A stretch of 64,000 bases of DNA from Latrodectus hesperus. Its lineage: Eukaryota > Arthropoda > Arachnida > Araneae > Theridiidae. Below, in pieces: positions 24,370-36,010 of the stretch. The translations under genes were made by a program, and so were the position numbers. How positions within the stretch are numbered: the first letter of the stretch is position 1; each line of letters begins with the position of its first letter. Under the pieces are notes generated by a model. That model was not told the DNA's origin, did not search any database, and saw only the letters and a list, made by a program, of their open reading frames with translations. The DNA lies in NCBI GenBank assembly GCA_037975125.1, contig CM075855.1, forward strand, positions 87,517,706-87,581,705. The letters are read 5' to 3'.

Positions 24370-25760
24370 GGCAAGGAAAAGAACACAAGAGATGCAGTCG
24401 TTATAAAAGTTCATGTGTGTTCAACCGTTCCAGTATGATTTGCATATCTCATCTCGTTACTGAAAATCTTTGTTTAGTTCTAGGCATCCAAGAAAATGCA
24501 GTGAATTCACAATACCTGAATTACCGCATTGACATAAACTAGATAAAAGAATGGCTATTTTATTAAAAGGATATGCCATGCAATTATGGTATGTTTGCAC
24601 TATGAAGTTTACCACGGTTTCTTTACTGGATTTTTGACAAAACGTTTTCCCAAATGTTTTGAAAGCTAGCCTACAACATATCTATTTTAATTTAACAAGC
24701 AATAAGATTTATAAAAACATTTATTATTTTATTAAAAATATGTTTTTTACTTGAATCTGAAGGAAAGGTTTGAAGTTTTTTGATTCAAGTGAGATCCTCT
24801 CTTGATTAGTAAGGGTTACCACGTTTACCATGGTTTCTTGACTGGATTTTTGACAAAACTTTTTCCCAAATGTTTTGAAAGCTAGTCTACAACATATCTA
24901 TTTTAATTTAACAAGCAATAAGATTTATAAAAATATTTATTATTTTCTTAAAAATATGTTTTTTACTTGAATCTGAAGGAAAGGTTTGAAGTTTTCTGAT
25001 TCAAGTGAGATCCTCTCTTGATTAGTAAGGGTTACCACGTTTACCACGGTTTCTTGACTGGATTTTTGACAAAACGTTTTCCCAAATGTTTTGAAAGCTA
25101 GCCTACAACACATCTATTTTAATTGAACAAACAATAAAATTTACAAAAGCATTTATTATTTTCTTAAAAATATGTTTTTTACTTGAATCTGAAGGAAAGG
25201 TTTGAAGTTTTCTGATTCAAGTGAGATCCTCTCTTGATTAGTAAGGGTTACCACGTTTACCACGGTTTCTTGACTGGATTTTTGACAAAACTTTTTCCCA
25301 AATGTTTTGAAAGCTAGCCTACAACATATCTATTTTAATTTAACAAACAATAAGATTTATATAAACATTTATTATTTTCTTAAAAATATGTTTTTTACTT
25401 GAATCTGAAGGAAAGGTTTGAAGTTTTCTGATTCAAGTGAGATCCTCTCTTGATTAGTAAGGGTTACCACGTTTACCACGGTTTCTTGACTGGATTTTTG
25501 ACAAAACTTTTTCCCAAATGTTTTGAAAGCTAGCCTACAACATATCTATTTTAATTTAACAAGCAATAAGATTTATAAAAACATTTATTATTTTCTTAAA
25601 AATATGTTTTTTACTTGAATCTGAAGGAAAGGTTTGAAGTTTTCTGATTCAAGTGAGATCCTCTCTTGATTAGTAAGGGTGCCATTTCGTTACTATCGAT
25701 ACCAACATGTGAAAGGATGCAATGAAAAATGATTGGTTTGTTGTATTATTTACAAATCTA
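24370..25760 (-). mobile_element. LINE remnant containing a 216 bp x5 array
   Basis: Read on the minus strand, the part above the array shows an RNase H C-terminus (ILSHVGIDSNEMAPLLIKRG then SHLNQKT). The part below the array reads FCQKSSKETVVNFIVQTYHN, CMAYPFNKIAIL and a C-x-C knuckle LCQCGNSGIVNSLHFLGC. These are the end of RNase H and the zinc-binding tail of a LINE ORF2, of a family different from L. The array lies between them and repeats the intervening coding DNA. Confidence 0.72.
24607..25680 (-). repeat. 216 bp tandem repeat, five copies
   Basis: The string AGGAAAGGTTTGAAG recurs at 24761, 24977, 25193, 25409 and 25625, exactly 216 bp apart. Unit 1 begins GTTTACCACGG at 24607 and the match ends at 25680. 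Copies differ only by scattered substitutions and have no indels between these anchors. The unit derives from LINE coding sequence on the minus strand; 216 is divisible by three but stops inside each unit prevent a continuous product. Confidence 0.97.
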
Positions 25761-25764
25761 AAAT

Positions 25765-26095
25765 GTATTATTTTAGCGTTATTATTATTTAATATACACT
25801 AATATTTATACTTTTTCTAAAATCCTAGATGTCAGTTAAATGTATCAATACCTAATATTTCTTATTATAGAAATTTACGCAAAAAAATTATTAGGTAAAT
25901 TTCAGTTTGCTTTCTAGTATAAACTGACGTATATTTATGAAATAAATGATTGATATTGTGCCCATAAATTTATAGCCCTAAGGCTACACTAAGGCCTAAG
26001 GCTAAAATAGCCCTAAGGCTACACTGGCCATATTTGTTCTATTGTTGCCTATATAAAATTTCATAGTGTTTAACTCCAAAGCATGCTATTTAATA
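25765..26095. other. AT-rich DNA with a small direct repeat
   Basis: The only structure is a short duplicated string TAGCCCTAAGGCTACACT, about 35 bp apart, near 25974-26027. Confidence 0.6.
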
Positions 26096-26099
26096 AATC

Positions 26100-26218
26100 T
26101 TATTGACCTCCTGAAAGGGCGAAAGTCTAAATTGTCCTTTCCCAGCTCAAGGACAGAATCTCGGGAGAGAGAGAAGTGCTTCAGGAGAGAGAAGTGCTAC
26201 CACTATGCCACCGGACTT
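26100..26218 (-). mobile_element. Possible tRNA-derived SINE fragment (S3)
   Basis: The minus strand reads GAAGTCCGGTGGCATAGTGG followed by TAGCAC, with TGGCATAGTGG an exact match to the Pol III A-box pattern. The expected B box is not recognisable, and a GA/CT-rich duplication (CACTTCTCTCTC) follows. It is either a degenerate SINE head or an old tRNA pseudogene. Confidence 0.35.
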
Positions 26219-26219
26219 C

Positions 26220-28755
26220 TTAGTTTTAGGAATCATTTAAATTAATTATTTGAATGAATCCTGACTAAATACTTTTTTTAATAATTATTGAAGTATCGTG
26301 ATCTAAATTTCCTTTCTTTACATGGAGTGAAGTGTGCTTGAATATGTGTAACTTTCTAAAGCTTTGAGATATATGCAGTAAAAATAAATATACACACAGA
26401 AAGTTAATTAAAAATTATATTATTGCCAAGCATCAAGCATAAGAAATTCATCATCAGTTTTCATTCAATAATTGATACTAAAGTATCGAATTCAACATAT
26501 ATTTAATATAAGTAATTTAAATTTGTAAGAGTTTGTATGGATGACACCATGTTATCGATTTGAAATACTATACATCAAATAATCAAAAACTATTCTTGAG
26601 TAATCAGCTTTTCTATATGAAATTTATAAAAATATTATAGATGTAAATTACATTAGTGATACCATGAAGAAAATAATTTGTTAGAACCACTATTTAATAA
26701 TGGGTAAATTTTAATTGAAAATGTACTGAAATTATCTATTTGAAAATAAATGAACACCAAGTAGTAAATAATATAAAATCAATAAAATAATCAATAAGAA
26801 AAACAAGTTATTCTGTAAAATTTGGCTACATTTCATCCCACGACTAGCTTTAAATAATTCTTTTTTAGTCAATAATACAGCGTAATGTATTCAGATGTCA
26901 TATTTATTCTTGATTAGTTAATTTTAATAGAAATAAAATAAATACAAAGATAAATGTCTTAAAACAATAGCCTCTCTTCATTAATTTTAATTCTTTATAC
27001 AAAAAGAAAGGGTTTTAAACATAGGTTTTAAAATGATAAATGCATTTTTCAGAAATATCACAAATTGCGACGATAGAGAGCCAATTATTGAATGCTTAAA
27101 ATGTCTTAGATGTAGAACAAATTCAAAAAATAAAGTATTTCACTGCACATACAGCATGAAACTAGATTGATAATTTAAAAAAATTGCAATTCTCTTCAAT
27201 GTATCATTAAATGAAAATTAATTAAATGTGTCATAAGCGAAATATGCTATTATAATGTACGCTGATATTTTTTTCCAATGGGTTTGAAATCATCATTTTT
27301 TTATGCCTGACATTTTCCTCCAACCTAAAAATGTATTAATTATCCTTTTAATTCAATAGTCTTCATAAAACTGTTTTATAGAAGGACAACAACTGAATCG
27401 ACTTTTAAAAAGATACTAATGTCTCTGATTCATTTCTGAAAAAAGTGAGATTTTCACTGCTTGTCTAATTGCTCATCATTAATTTATTGTTGAAAATGAA
27501 TGAAAACTGGCAACGTTATTTCTTCATTGCCAATCTCCAAGAACAATAATATTAAGAAACTATTAACTTTTGACTTATGGAATATTTGCTATAAGACCAC
27601 AAATCATTGTAGGCCTTGTTTAAAAATATCATAATTTACTTATGATAAAATATTAAAAATTAATATCATATTATGTGTGTCTATAAAATTCCACATTCAC
27701 ATAACTTTATTTTATAAATAATAAAAAAAATAACACTACGTTTTTTAAATTTTAAAAATAATGTGATGAATAGCCTAAATTATAAAATTCCTCAGCAACA
27801 ATTTACATCTATTGGATGCAGCGATGCCTTCAAGATAATTTTGTATTATAATATAGCCGAAATTACTTAAGAAACATCATTTACATTCAAACATATTGTA
27901 AAATAAAGCAAATCAAAACAAAAACTCATATTAATTTAATACTTATACACGCATTTACATTACAATATTCGCAAAATTTTAAATTTTATATAATTCGAAA
28001 CTTTATAACAAAAACAAATTTGAAAAAAATACGTTAGTTTCCTTATAATTTATTCTAGAATTGAAATATTTTTCTTTTATTATACTATCATTCTGTCACT
28101 TGAAATAGATATAGAAACTGTAGTTTAAATACAGTAAAGCATAATTATTTTGAAATATGTATGTTACTAATTAAATAAAAATGCAAGAAATTCCACATTT
28201 TCAATTGCAAATTTGATTAAAGCATCTTAAAAGAAACAAATTTCGAAACTTTTTTTTTGTGAATCACTTTTTTTTTCCTAAAATATCCAAAAATAAAATA
28301 ATTTTGCAGCAAGAGAGCAGAGCATTCGAATTAATGACCTGTCAATTTCAGCAGGAAAGTTAAAGAATGGAAAGAGTTCCGTTCTTAGATACTTTCAATT
28401 TTTTTTTCGTATTTATGATGATTTCAAGGAAATAGAAGGTTAGGTAAACAAAACCTTCTTAAAAAATGTTGTTATAATACTAAACAAAATTTATAAAATT
28501 AGCGAAAAAAATTACAAAAATGTTTTGCCATATTTTCCTGAAAAGCTAATGAATTTATTGTAATTAATTATTTTATAGAAGCAAACACAATTTATTTAAA
28601 CAGTTCTATGCTTAAAACAATGATCATAAAGTTTATAGCAAATTTTATTCTACCTTATTTTAGAAGAAAATATGGATAATAAATTAAAAATCTCAATGAA
28701 CTATTATTTTACTAAAGAGTAAAGAAACATTTTAACTATATAAATATGATATAAT
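26220..28755. other. AT-rich stretch, nothing identified
   Basis: Frame-poor A/T-rich DNA without visible repeats or domains. Confidence 0.65.
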
Positions 28756-28759
28756 GTGA

Positions 28760-28840
28760 GATGTTGTTGTTGTCTTGTGCCCGCCTGGCTGACAATATGG
28801 GGTGAGCTGCTCCACTTTTCCAACTGAACCATAATAATGT
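28760..28840 (-). mobile_element. LINE family L 3' UTR tail
   Basis: The minus strand reads CTCACCCCATATTGTCAGCC, then AGGCGGGCACAAGACAACAACAACA. This resembles the tail of the copy at 30380-30410 (GACCTCGGGTGCATACAACA). Only the last 80 bp are present. Confidence 0.5.
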
Positions 28841-28844
28841 GAGA

Positions 28845-29210
28845 TGCAATAGTAATTAAAGATATTTTCAGCAATCATAAAATCAAGCATAGCGCAAAAT
28901 ATAAAAAGTATTATGGTTCTTCAGGAAATGTAGAAAAGGAAATTTGGATATCAATATATTTAATTACAAAAACTGTTTCTTAATTTTATTTTATTCAGAA
29001 TTAACATGGTATTTTTGGAAAAAGAGAATTACTACTAGAATGACAAAAATATTTGGTTCAATTTTCTATCCATTTATTGAATTTATATAGTCCCTATGTT
29101 TCCTTCGTATCTATGCTTTTTTGTTACACAGAAAATCAAAGTTCTACTATCTGATGCTTAACATAATATTTTCATTTCCTTAGCCAAGTGTATTTCTGAT
29201 TGATTAATTA
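28845..29210. other. AT-rich stretch, nothing identified
   Basis: No structure seen. Confidence 0.6.
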
Positions 29211-29214
29211 ATAC

Positions 29215-30410
29215 AGAGATCTACATTGATCATCACCGGTTTAAGAAATTCCTGTCCAAGAGATATTGCACTTTTTGAGGCAGGTCTTCAGCCGCTTAGC
29301 CTTAGAAGACGCGCATTTCTAACCGAATATTACAATAAACTTTGTACTCTGGGCTCTCATAATCGCACCTCAACCTATTAAAGGGATTGGCGTAATAGTC
29401 AGAGACTCAAGAGAAAACTCCCCTTCGGCCAAATAGCCAATCTGACCATAGTTGAAGATGACGTGGAACCACATCACCTGAAACAATGTCTTGACCCATT
29501 GGACGATCTAGATGGTGTCATTTTCCATCCGCATTTGCTGGTTCATGTAAATAAATGATCGGATATTCCCTACTATCTGAGGTAGGTTGCCCTTTAGAGA
29601 ATTGGAGGAATACCGAGCGATGCCATACAGGTATATACTGATGGCAGTAAAGATTAATTCAATCGTACTGACAGCAGAATTTACATCAAACAGCAATATA
29701 GTGTCTTAAGGCTGAAAAACAGAAATCCCGATTATTGCTCGGTGTTCCATAGTGAGCTTATTGCCATAGACTCCCTGAATTCACTTCCACATGGAGCTGA
29801 GATTTGAGTTTTGTCTGATAGTAAAAACGCAATACAGCATTTGGCCAGATGGCAACAAGTGAGAGACAGGACTGGGGTTTCAATACTTCAAATGTTAAAA
29901 GGGATGTCAGTATCGCATCATATTCACCTACAATGGATTCCTTCCCTCGTGGATCTCGAGGGGAATGAGAATGTGGATACTTTGACCAAAGCTGGTGTGT
30001 CTGAGGACGATGTGCCGTCGGCACCTCTCACATTTCAGAAGATTCATTCAAAGATTAAACACGAGAATAAAACCACTTAGATTGTCCCTCCTGAGCATCA
30101 TTGGTACCTCTGCGCGCGTCCAGGTGCTTCCATGGCTACTGGTCTCAATAGACAAGAACAAACGGCTATTGCCCGTTCCAGAAGTGGCCATCTTAGTAAC
30201 TTGAAATTCGTCGAGGGTACGAAGAAATTCGAAATCTGCTCCAAGTGCTTAAATGAACAAGCCTCTCCTGATCATATTCTTCAATGGCTTGGTCTCTCCG
30301 GGAGAGATCTGATGGAGGATCCACTTATGGTACTGGACTTTTTTTAAGATGTACGCGCTCATAGTTCTGGTCTAGCACTGCTGACCTCGGGTGCATACAA
30401 CAACAACACA
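29215..30410 (+). mobile_element. LINE family L, 1.2 kb 3' part with RNase H domain
   Basis: A 5'-truncated non-LTR retrotransposon. Its coding part runs from about 29244 to the TAA near 30347, and a short UTR ends GCATACAACAACAACACATT near 30410. It is the longest LINE copy in the window and a useful reference for the shorter ones. Upstream coding (endonuclease and reverse transcriptase) is absent. Confidence 0.88.
29244..30347 (+). pseudogene. LINE ORF2 C-terminus: RNase H plus zinc knuckle, broken by stops only
   Basis: All recognisable pieces lie in one frame over about 1.1 kb, with some seven stop codons and no frameshift. The order is: connector (LQPLSLRRRAFLTEYYNKLC), then RNase H with VYTDGSKD (first Asp), FHSELIAI (Glu), LSDSKNA (second Asp) and LQWIPSLVDLEGNENVDTL (last Asp; IPSH in relatives, here IPSL). 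After it come VPPEHHWYLCARPG, NRQEQTAIARSRSGHLSNLK and a knuckle FEICSKCLNEQASPDHILQW, where the final Cys is Trp, then DPLMVLDFF. By family knowledge this is the end of ORF2 in RNase H-bearing LINE clades; the exact clade is not decided. Confidence 0.87.
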
Positions 30411-30955
30411 TTGATATAAAAAAATCTTTAATTACTTCGGTATCAGCATTTTTTATGCAGTTATCACAGTACTTTGACAACTCAAAGATGCAAAAATTAA
30501 GATAAGCATCTTTACTAAGCAAATTTAAAAATTTTAGTTAAATGAAAAGGCTTATCACAGGTAGAAATTTTGCTATTTTTAAAATTGCTTTACGAAATAT
30601 TACTAAAACCTCCTAAATAAATACTTAAAATTAATCTTTAACCAACTAAACATATCTTCTTCAATAAAATTATATAAAATACATTTAAGTGTATAATAAA
30701 TTATTCAGAGATAGACCAAAAGCCATTGCTTGTAAAATTATTGCAGTTAGAAAATTGTTAAGTACTGCTATAAATTGACTCAAATTATAAGAGTTTTTTA
30801 TCACTCAATTTCTTTTTTTAGCAACAAGAAGAAAAAATGAACCTCTTAGCAATGTATCTTAATAAACTTGGTGGACTTAATTACTGCGTGTGTGCATTTA
30901 TTATCTTCTACAATAGTATTACGATTGCTTTCGATTTGATTCAGAAATAGTGATG
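30411..30955. other. AT-rich stretch, nothing identified
   Basis: No structure or frame of interest. Confidence 0.6.
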
Positions 30956-30959
30956 GAAG

Positions 30960-31175
30960 CATTGAGAGCCAAGATGTAATTTTCTCACTTTAATCGAAGT
31001 AGTTTGAGGAAAGTTATTGGTAAAAAGAAGAAGAGGTAAAAGCCTCAAATAACGACCGAAGGCTTCTGAAAAGAATTGCTCTTTCTGATACTTTCCTTTG
31101 AAATATGAATACAACTTAATACTTTTTTTCACCTGACTTTTTCAAAGAAGTTGTTAGAAAATTTCTGAAGAGATC
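30960..31175 (+). repeat. Interspersed repeat R2, copy 1
   Basis: Aligns with 53480-53700 on the same strand: TTTTCTCACTTTAATCGAAG against TTTTTCTCGCTTCAACAGAAG, an AAGAAGAAG run, CCTCAAATAACG against CCACAAATAACG, GCTCTTTCTGATAC against GCTCTTTCCGATAC, and CAACTTAATACT against CAACTTAATGCT. Identity by eye is moderate. Class unknown. Confidence 0.6.
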
Positions 31176-31179
31176 TAGT

Positions 31180-33775
31180 TCAACATTCTTTATTTATTTC
31201 CTTTTCTGATAAAAAAAGAGATATTACAAATTTTAATCGTTTTTTATACTCGAGAGTATTTAAAAAATTTCCAGTATTTTACTAAACTTACAGCATTACG
31301 ATTTAAAAAGAATATCACTTATTTCGATTTATCATTTTGAAATTTTCTTAAAGATTGTTGAATTTCTGTGTACCGTATTCACTATTTTATGTTTCTTTCA
31401 AAAAGAAATATTCAACACATCAAATTATTATTTCTATTCTCACATTTCAAATTCAGAACAATGTAGTTTTCGAAAGCTTATAAGTTTTGAATGCAGTTTT
31501 ATCTGAATATGTAATATATTTTAAAACATCTTTACCAAACAGAATTCAAAAGTGCCCTTCATTTTAAATGGGCTGAATTTGAAACGTATATGATTATGCC
31601 AGACTCTAAACCATACAATAAATTCCTGCGTTAGAGAGAATAAATTAATATATTCTTGAAATATTTTAAATTTAAGTTTAAGGTTTTCTGAAATATTTCC
31701 TTTAATATATTTAATCCTGTAATTCTTTGTAAATGTTCAGTTTATAGTATTTTATAATAATTTATATAAGTTTATTGTAAATGTAATTTTTCCTTATAAA
31801 TATTTTGTTTTATATTTATCATAAATAATGTTTCGACGTATTGTATCTTACATTTCATTGATGGGAACACAGAAGTGTAATCACAAAAATTTTACTTCTT
31901 TGCTAGGCAATGTGATTTTATTAATGTATTTCAATAAAAATATTGGCAAGAAATAAAATGTCTTATACTTTTAAATACAGAACTCTGTTTTAAATCTGAT
32001 CAGCTTGTAAATATGCCTATTAAGAGTGTTTCATTAAATAATGACAATGAATTAATTTAATTAACGTACAACCTCCTTTCTCGTTATTCGAAGAAACATT
32101 CTCATCCATACTCATAACAAAGCTTCTTGATAATTGTATCCTTGCAACACAAATCACCTTTGCAACACAAATCATTAGAGACTTAAATTTGAGATGATCT
32201 TTACAAAAGAGTTAATTCAGTCTTTACGTATGCAAAATGGGACACATAATGTACAAACACATCTTTTCATTTGATGTTCCCAAAGCAATTCGTCGTCGAA
32301 AACTTATAAAAGCTTTACAATTAAACGAAAAATGCAAATAAAAATATATTATTTTAGTAATTTTGCTTTGCAAATTTAAATAAATTTTCATTTGTTAGAA
32401 TTCCAATGAATATTGATGTAAATATTCGCCCACTAGATTAATAATACAATGAGTACAAATTATTAATACACATTTTCGAACACTGTATCAAATTTTTGTA
32501 ATTTTAAATTATCATTCTATGAAAATTTTCAAACATTTTCTAACCATTGGGATTGCTACTCTTATATTTGAAAATTAAAGTAGAATTGTCACCTAAAAGT
32601 AATCCACTAAATAGCTTTTGAATTCAGACGATACATGTCTTATTTTCATAATTTCAAAATATTAATTGGATTTTGTGCGAAAGAATTCAATTTTATTAAA
32701 CTTTCGAAACCTTTTCAATTTGCCTTGAATCAACATTTCTCGTCATTAATGCGTTCCTTAAAAGTCCTTATTTTACATTCCCTTTTCAAAGATCTTAGCA
32801 AAGTAGCTTTTTCAGAATTTTGAATAACATTTAGAGTTAGAGATTAATGTAACTCTAATTTTTATCATTAAAATGATTGTGATTGCATGAATGTAACAAC
32901 CACTTGTTGACTATTAAAAGAAGCATATTTTAGGGAAATTCAATCAATTATATGAAACAATAAAAAGTTCTATAGTTATTTTATTAAATTATTAAACAAC
33001 ATTTCCTCTGAAATATCTTGAAATTTCAAATTAGTTATTCATGTGTCTGATTTCCATTTTTTTTTTCAGGTGCTTGCTTAACTTTAATCCCTCGCGGGGA
33101 AAGAAATGTAAAAAATATGTCAAGGATGAAATCCAAGCACGTGTTTTTGCCATTTTAAATAATTTATCCAATTTAAATGGCTATAATTATTAAAATGTAA
33201 ATAAAATAATTCTTTAAAATTATTTGTGTATTGTCAACTATATTGCTTTTTTCCTCAGAATCTTTATTTGTTTTTATTATAAATGAAAAAAATCAATTAC
33301 TTTAAACAATATCAAAAAGAAAACTTTTATTGTCTTTACAGTATAATTAAAATACTATATAACTAACTAATTCCCCTTTGGTATTTTTAGTAAAAGGGAA
33401 TGTTTTGTAAGGTTTCTTTTTTAATCCCCCCTAAATATCTCTCTCTCTCTGTAGAATCACAGATATATCAAAAATCAATTTTATGCTTAGCTTTGTATCG
33501 TATTCAATATAACTGTTATTTCTTAATTTTTTTAAAAAAATATGTAATAAAAAAAATTCAAACTTCTGTTAAAGTTACGATTGTGAGGTAAGAAAGTTAA
33601 ACAATCTCGTTGGGTATTGAAAGTTAAATTATTGATCACAAAATGTTCTGAAAAATGACATCTTCTGCAATATAGCATAAGTTATGTTTTTGTGCTTTGT
33701 ATACTGTATAAAAAATTGCTTAATAATAGTTGGCACATAATTAGGAAATTAGCTATTGTGTATTCAAAATTGATT
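31180..33775. other. AT-rich stretch, nothing identified
   Basis: No domains. Minor items: a 19 bp direct repeat (TTTGCAACACAAATCA-like) near 32140-32175 and a pyrimidine tract plus CAG at about 33055-33069 that resembles a splice acceptor but leads into no open frame. Confidence 0.6.
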
Positions 33776-35413
33776 TACAGTGAGCGTAAAAAGTATTCGT
33801 ACAGTACGACATTTGATTTAAAAGAGATTCGTTCATAAAAATTATTAACATAAATTGCATTTTAGTTAATTAGAAATATATAATAGAACATATTTTCACT
33901 AGTTTCATGAGAAATTTACACAAAAATAATTTTATACATGAATAAATATTTACAAAACTGAAACAATCCAATATCTTGAGGTGTAAAAAAGTATTCGTAC
34001 ATCAGGCATATATTGGCCAACACAATCATAATATTACAGCAAATATCTTGTAGGATATCCTTTAGTTCGAATAACTGCCTTGAGTCTAGTTGGCATCGAT
34101 TCCACCAATTTTGTTGTAATTGAGCTAGATATGGCGTCCCATTCTTGATTAAGAGCCAATTCCAAATCATTTTTATTAGAAATATGTCTGGATATAATAT
34201 TTTTATCAAGAACGTCCCATTAATTCTCGATGGGATTGTGGTCCGGCGATTGAGGAGGAAATTTCATGAACTTTGGGGTATTATATAGTATCCAGAGCCT
34301 TGTGTTTAGGGCTGTGTGCTTGGAGTTGTTATCATGTATGAAAACGTAACCATTCAAGCCCATTTTTGTTGCACTAAGTCCTAAATTATTGTTTAAAATG
34401 TCAATATAAAGTTGATGATTCATAATGGCTTTAAAAAAGACTAATTTGCCCACCCCAAAAGCACTCACACACCCCAAACAAGTAGACTTCCACTCCCATG
34501 TTTCAGTGTTGGCACTAAATTCTTAGGATGCATTTCTGTATTGCGCTTTCTGCATACCATTCGTCTCCCGTCCGATCAAAATATGTTGTATTTACTTTCG
34601 TCTGTAAAGATAATCTTTTTCCAGAAATCTGCACTTTCATAACGTATTCCTTGGCGAAAGACAATCGCAGCTTCTGATTCTTCTCACTAACAAAGAATTT
34701 TCGTCTGGCAACACGGCCATCAAAATTTTCATTTCTGCATGCATTTTGAACAGTACTTACAGAGACTGCTGTTCCCTTGCTCTTTAGTTCTGATGTTAAT
34801 GTAGGAGCACTTATTTTTGCATCCTTCTTTAATGAATGTACCAGAAACCGTTGGTCAGATGATGTCAATAGACATGGTCGCCAGAACGAGAACTGTTTTG
34901 AACCGTTAGAGTGACAGCAAACTTTTTGAACAGTTGAACGGGGTCTACCAACCAGATCAGAAATCTTGTTGTAAGATTCATCATTTTTACGGAACTTTAA
35001 AATCAGTTCTCTTTCGGAAACACTTGTCTCTTTACTTTTACGACCCATTACAGAATTTCTAGTTTCTCACTACATTAAAATTTCCACTGAAGAACCTTTT
35101 AAGTAATTTAAAAGATTACGTCAATTAACTACAAATTAATGGCTAAACCAATCACAAAATATAACTAAAAAAACTTTGCCTTTCTTTTAGTGTACGAATA
35201 CTTTTCACACCACAAGATAATGGATTGTTACAGTTTTGTAAATAAATATTCATGTATAAAATTATTTTTGTGTAAATTTCACATGAAACTAGTGAAAATA
35301 TGTTCTATTATGTATTCATTATTAATTAAAATGGAATTTATGTTTAAAATTTTTATGAACGGATCGCTTTTAAATCAATTCTCGCACTGTACGAATACTT
35401 TTTACACTCACTG
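33776..35413 (-). mobile_element. Tc1-like transposon (copy C) with long IR/DR-type ends
   Basis: Terminal sequence CAGTGAGCGTAAAAAGTATT at 33778 is mirrored at 35413. Homology between the arms extends about 220 bp inward (33778-34000 against 35191-35413). Each arm contains a second copy of the motif: GTGTAAAAAAGTATTCGTAC at 33981-34000 and its complement at 35191-35210. This is the IR/DR arrangement known from Sleeping Beauty-type Tc1 elements. TA is present on the left (33776-33777); the right flank reads AA, probably a mutated TA. Confidence 0.92.
34034..35048 (-). pseudogene. Tc1-like transposase pseudogene
   Basis: Length is about 338 codons from the ATG at 35046-35048 (MGRKSKETSVSERELILKFR) to a TAA at 34034-34036. 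The N-terminal half contains the HTH and GRPRSTVQKV linker, then KDAKISAPTLTSELKSKG. The frame shifts near 34640. FTDESKYNIF, with the first catalytic Asp, then runs into a TGA at 34576-34578. After a second shift near 34470 the frame reads SAFGVGKLVFFKAIMNHQLY and FIHDNNSKHTALNT (second Asp), then PPQSPDHNPIEN (third acid) and a TAA at 34220-34222. The rest, WDVLDKN to KGYPTRY, is readable. Two shifts and two stops inactivate it. Confidence 0.9.
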
Positions 35414-35496
35414 AATACTCAACTGTTATCTTTACAAAACATGATGATAGCTGTAAATAGCTATTGCAATAGGTTTTGTAGAATATGCAGCAAAAT

Positions 35497-35695
35497 GCAT
35501 AATAAAATGTGCTGTAAAAATAGCAATAAAAAGTGCTGTAAAAATAACAATAAAAAGTGCTGTAAAAATAACAATAAAAAGTGCTGTAAAAATTACAGTG
35601 AAAAGGGCTGTAAAAGTTACAGTGAAAAGTGCTGTAAAAATTACAGTAAAAAGAACTGTAAAAGTTTTACGAATATGCTGTAAAATTTACAGCAT
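35497..35695. repeat. 24 bp minisatellite ending in a palindrome
   Basis: About eight copies of a 24 bp unit, AAAAGTGCTGTAAAAATAAC plus AATA, with GCTGTAAAA phased at 35511, 35535, 35559 and onward. Later units vary (TTACAGTG for AACAATA). The run ends in TGCTGTAAAATTTACAGCA, a 19 bp palindrome at about 35676-35694. Because 24 is divisible by three, a frame at 35441-35683 encodes Cys-Cys-Lys-Asn repeats; this is a by-product of the period, not evidence of a gene. Confidence 0.9.
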
Positions 35696-35699
35696 ACTG

Positions 35700-36009
35700 T
35701 ACTGGCGCCCAAAACGCCAGCACATTAGCTGTATAATTAGTGATTTTTTTAGAGTGCATGTTTCAATTTAATGCATTTCTGGAGACTCCCCTTACCATAA
35801 AATGTTGGCAGAGTTTCAAGGATTAAAACTAATATTTCTCAAAAGATTACATCTGTGAAGCACTATACAGTTTATTATATAGAGATAACCGGCCCTTCTG
35901 TGCGTAGAAAACCAAGATGCTTAATACCGAAACTAATTGATTCCAATAAAAAGAATTTCAATTTATGATGGAGCACGGCATATGTAGAACGTCGAAATCA
36001 CACTTGTAA
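35700..36009. other. Unassigned DNA upstream of the gypsy remnant
   Basis: A short inverted pair CTGGCG...CGCCAG lies at about 35702-35719. The rest may be eroded gypsy sequence but I cannot read protein in it. Confidence 0.35.
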
Positions 36010-36010
36010 T

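Noticed and set aside
24607..25680. CRISPR-like or regulatory repeat array
   Set aside because: The 216 bp units are contiguous without spacers and derive from LINE coding DNA.
33055..33110. Splice acceptor (pyrimidine tract then CAG) opening an exon
   Set aside because: The following sequence has early stops in the plausible frames and no recognisable protein.
35441..35683. Cysteine-rich secreted peptide or toxin-like protein from the CCKN-repeat frame
   Set aside because: There is no signal peptide or stable cysteine framework. The pattern follows from a 24 bp minisatellite whose period is divisible by three.
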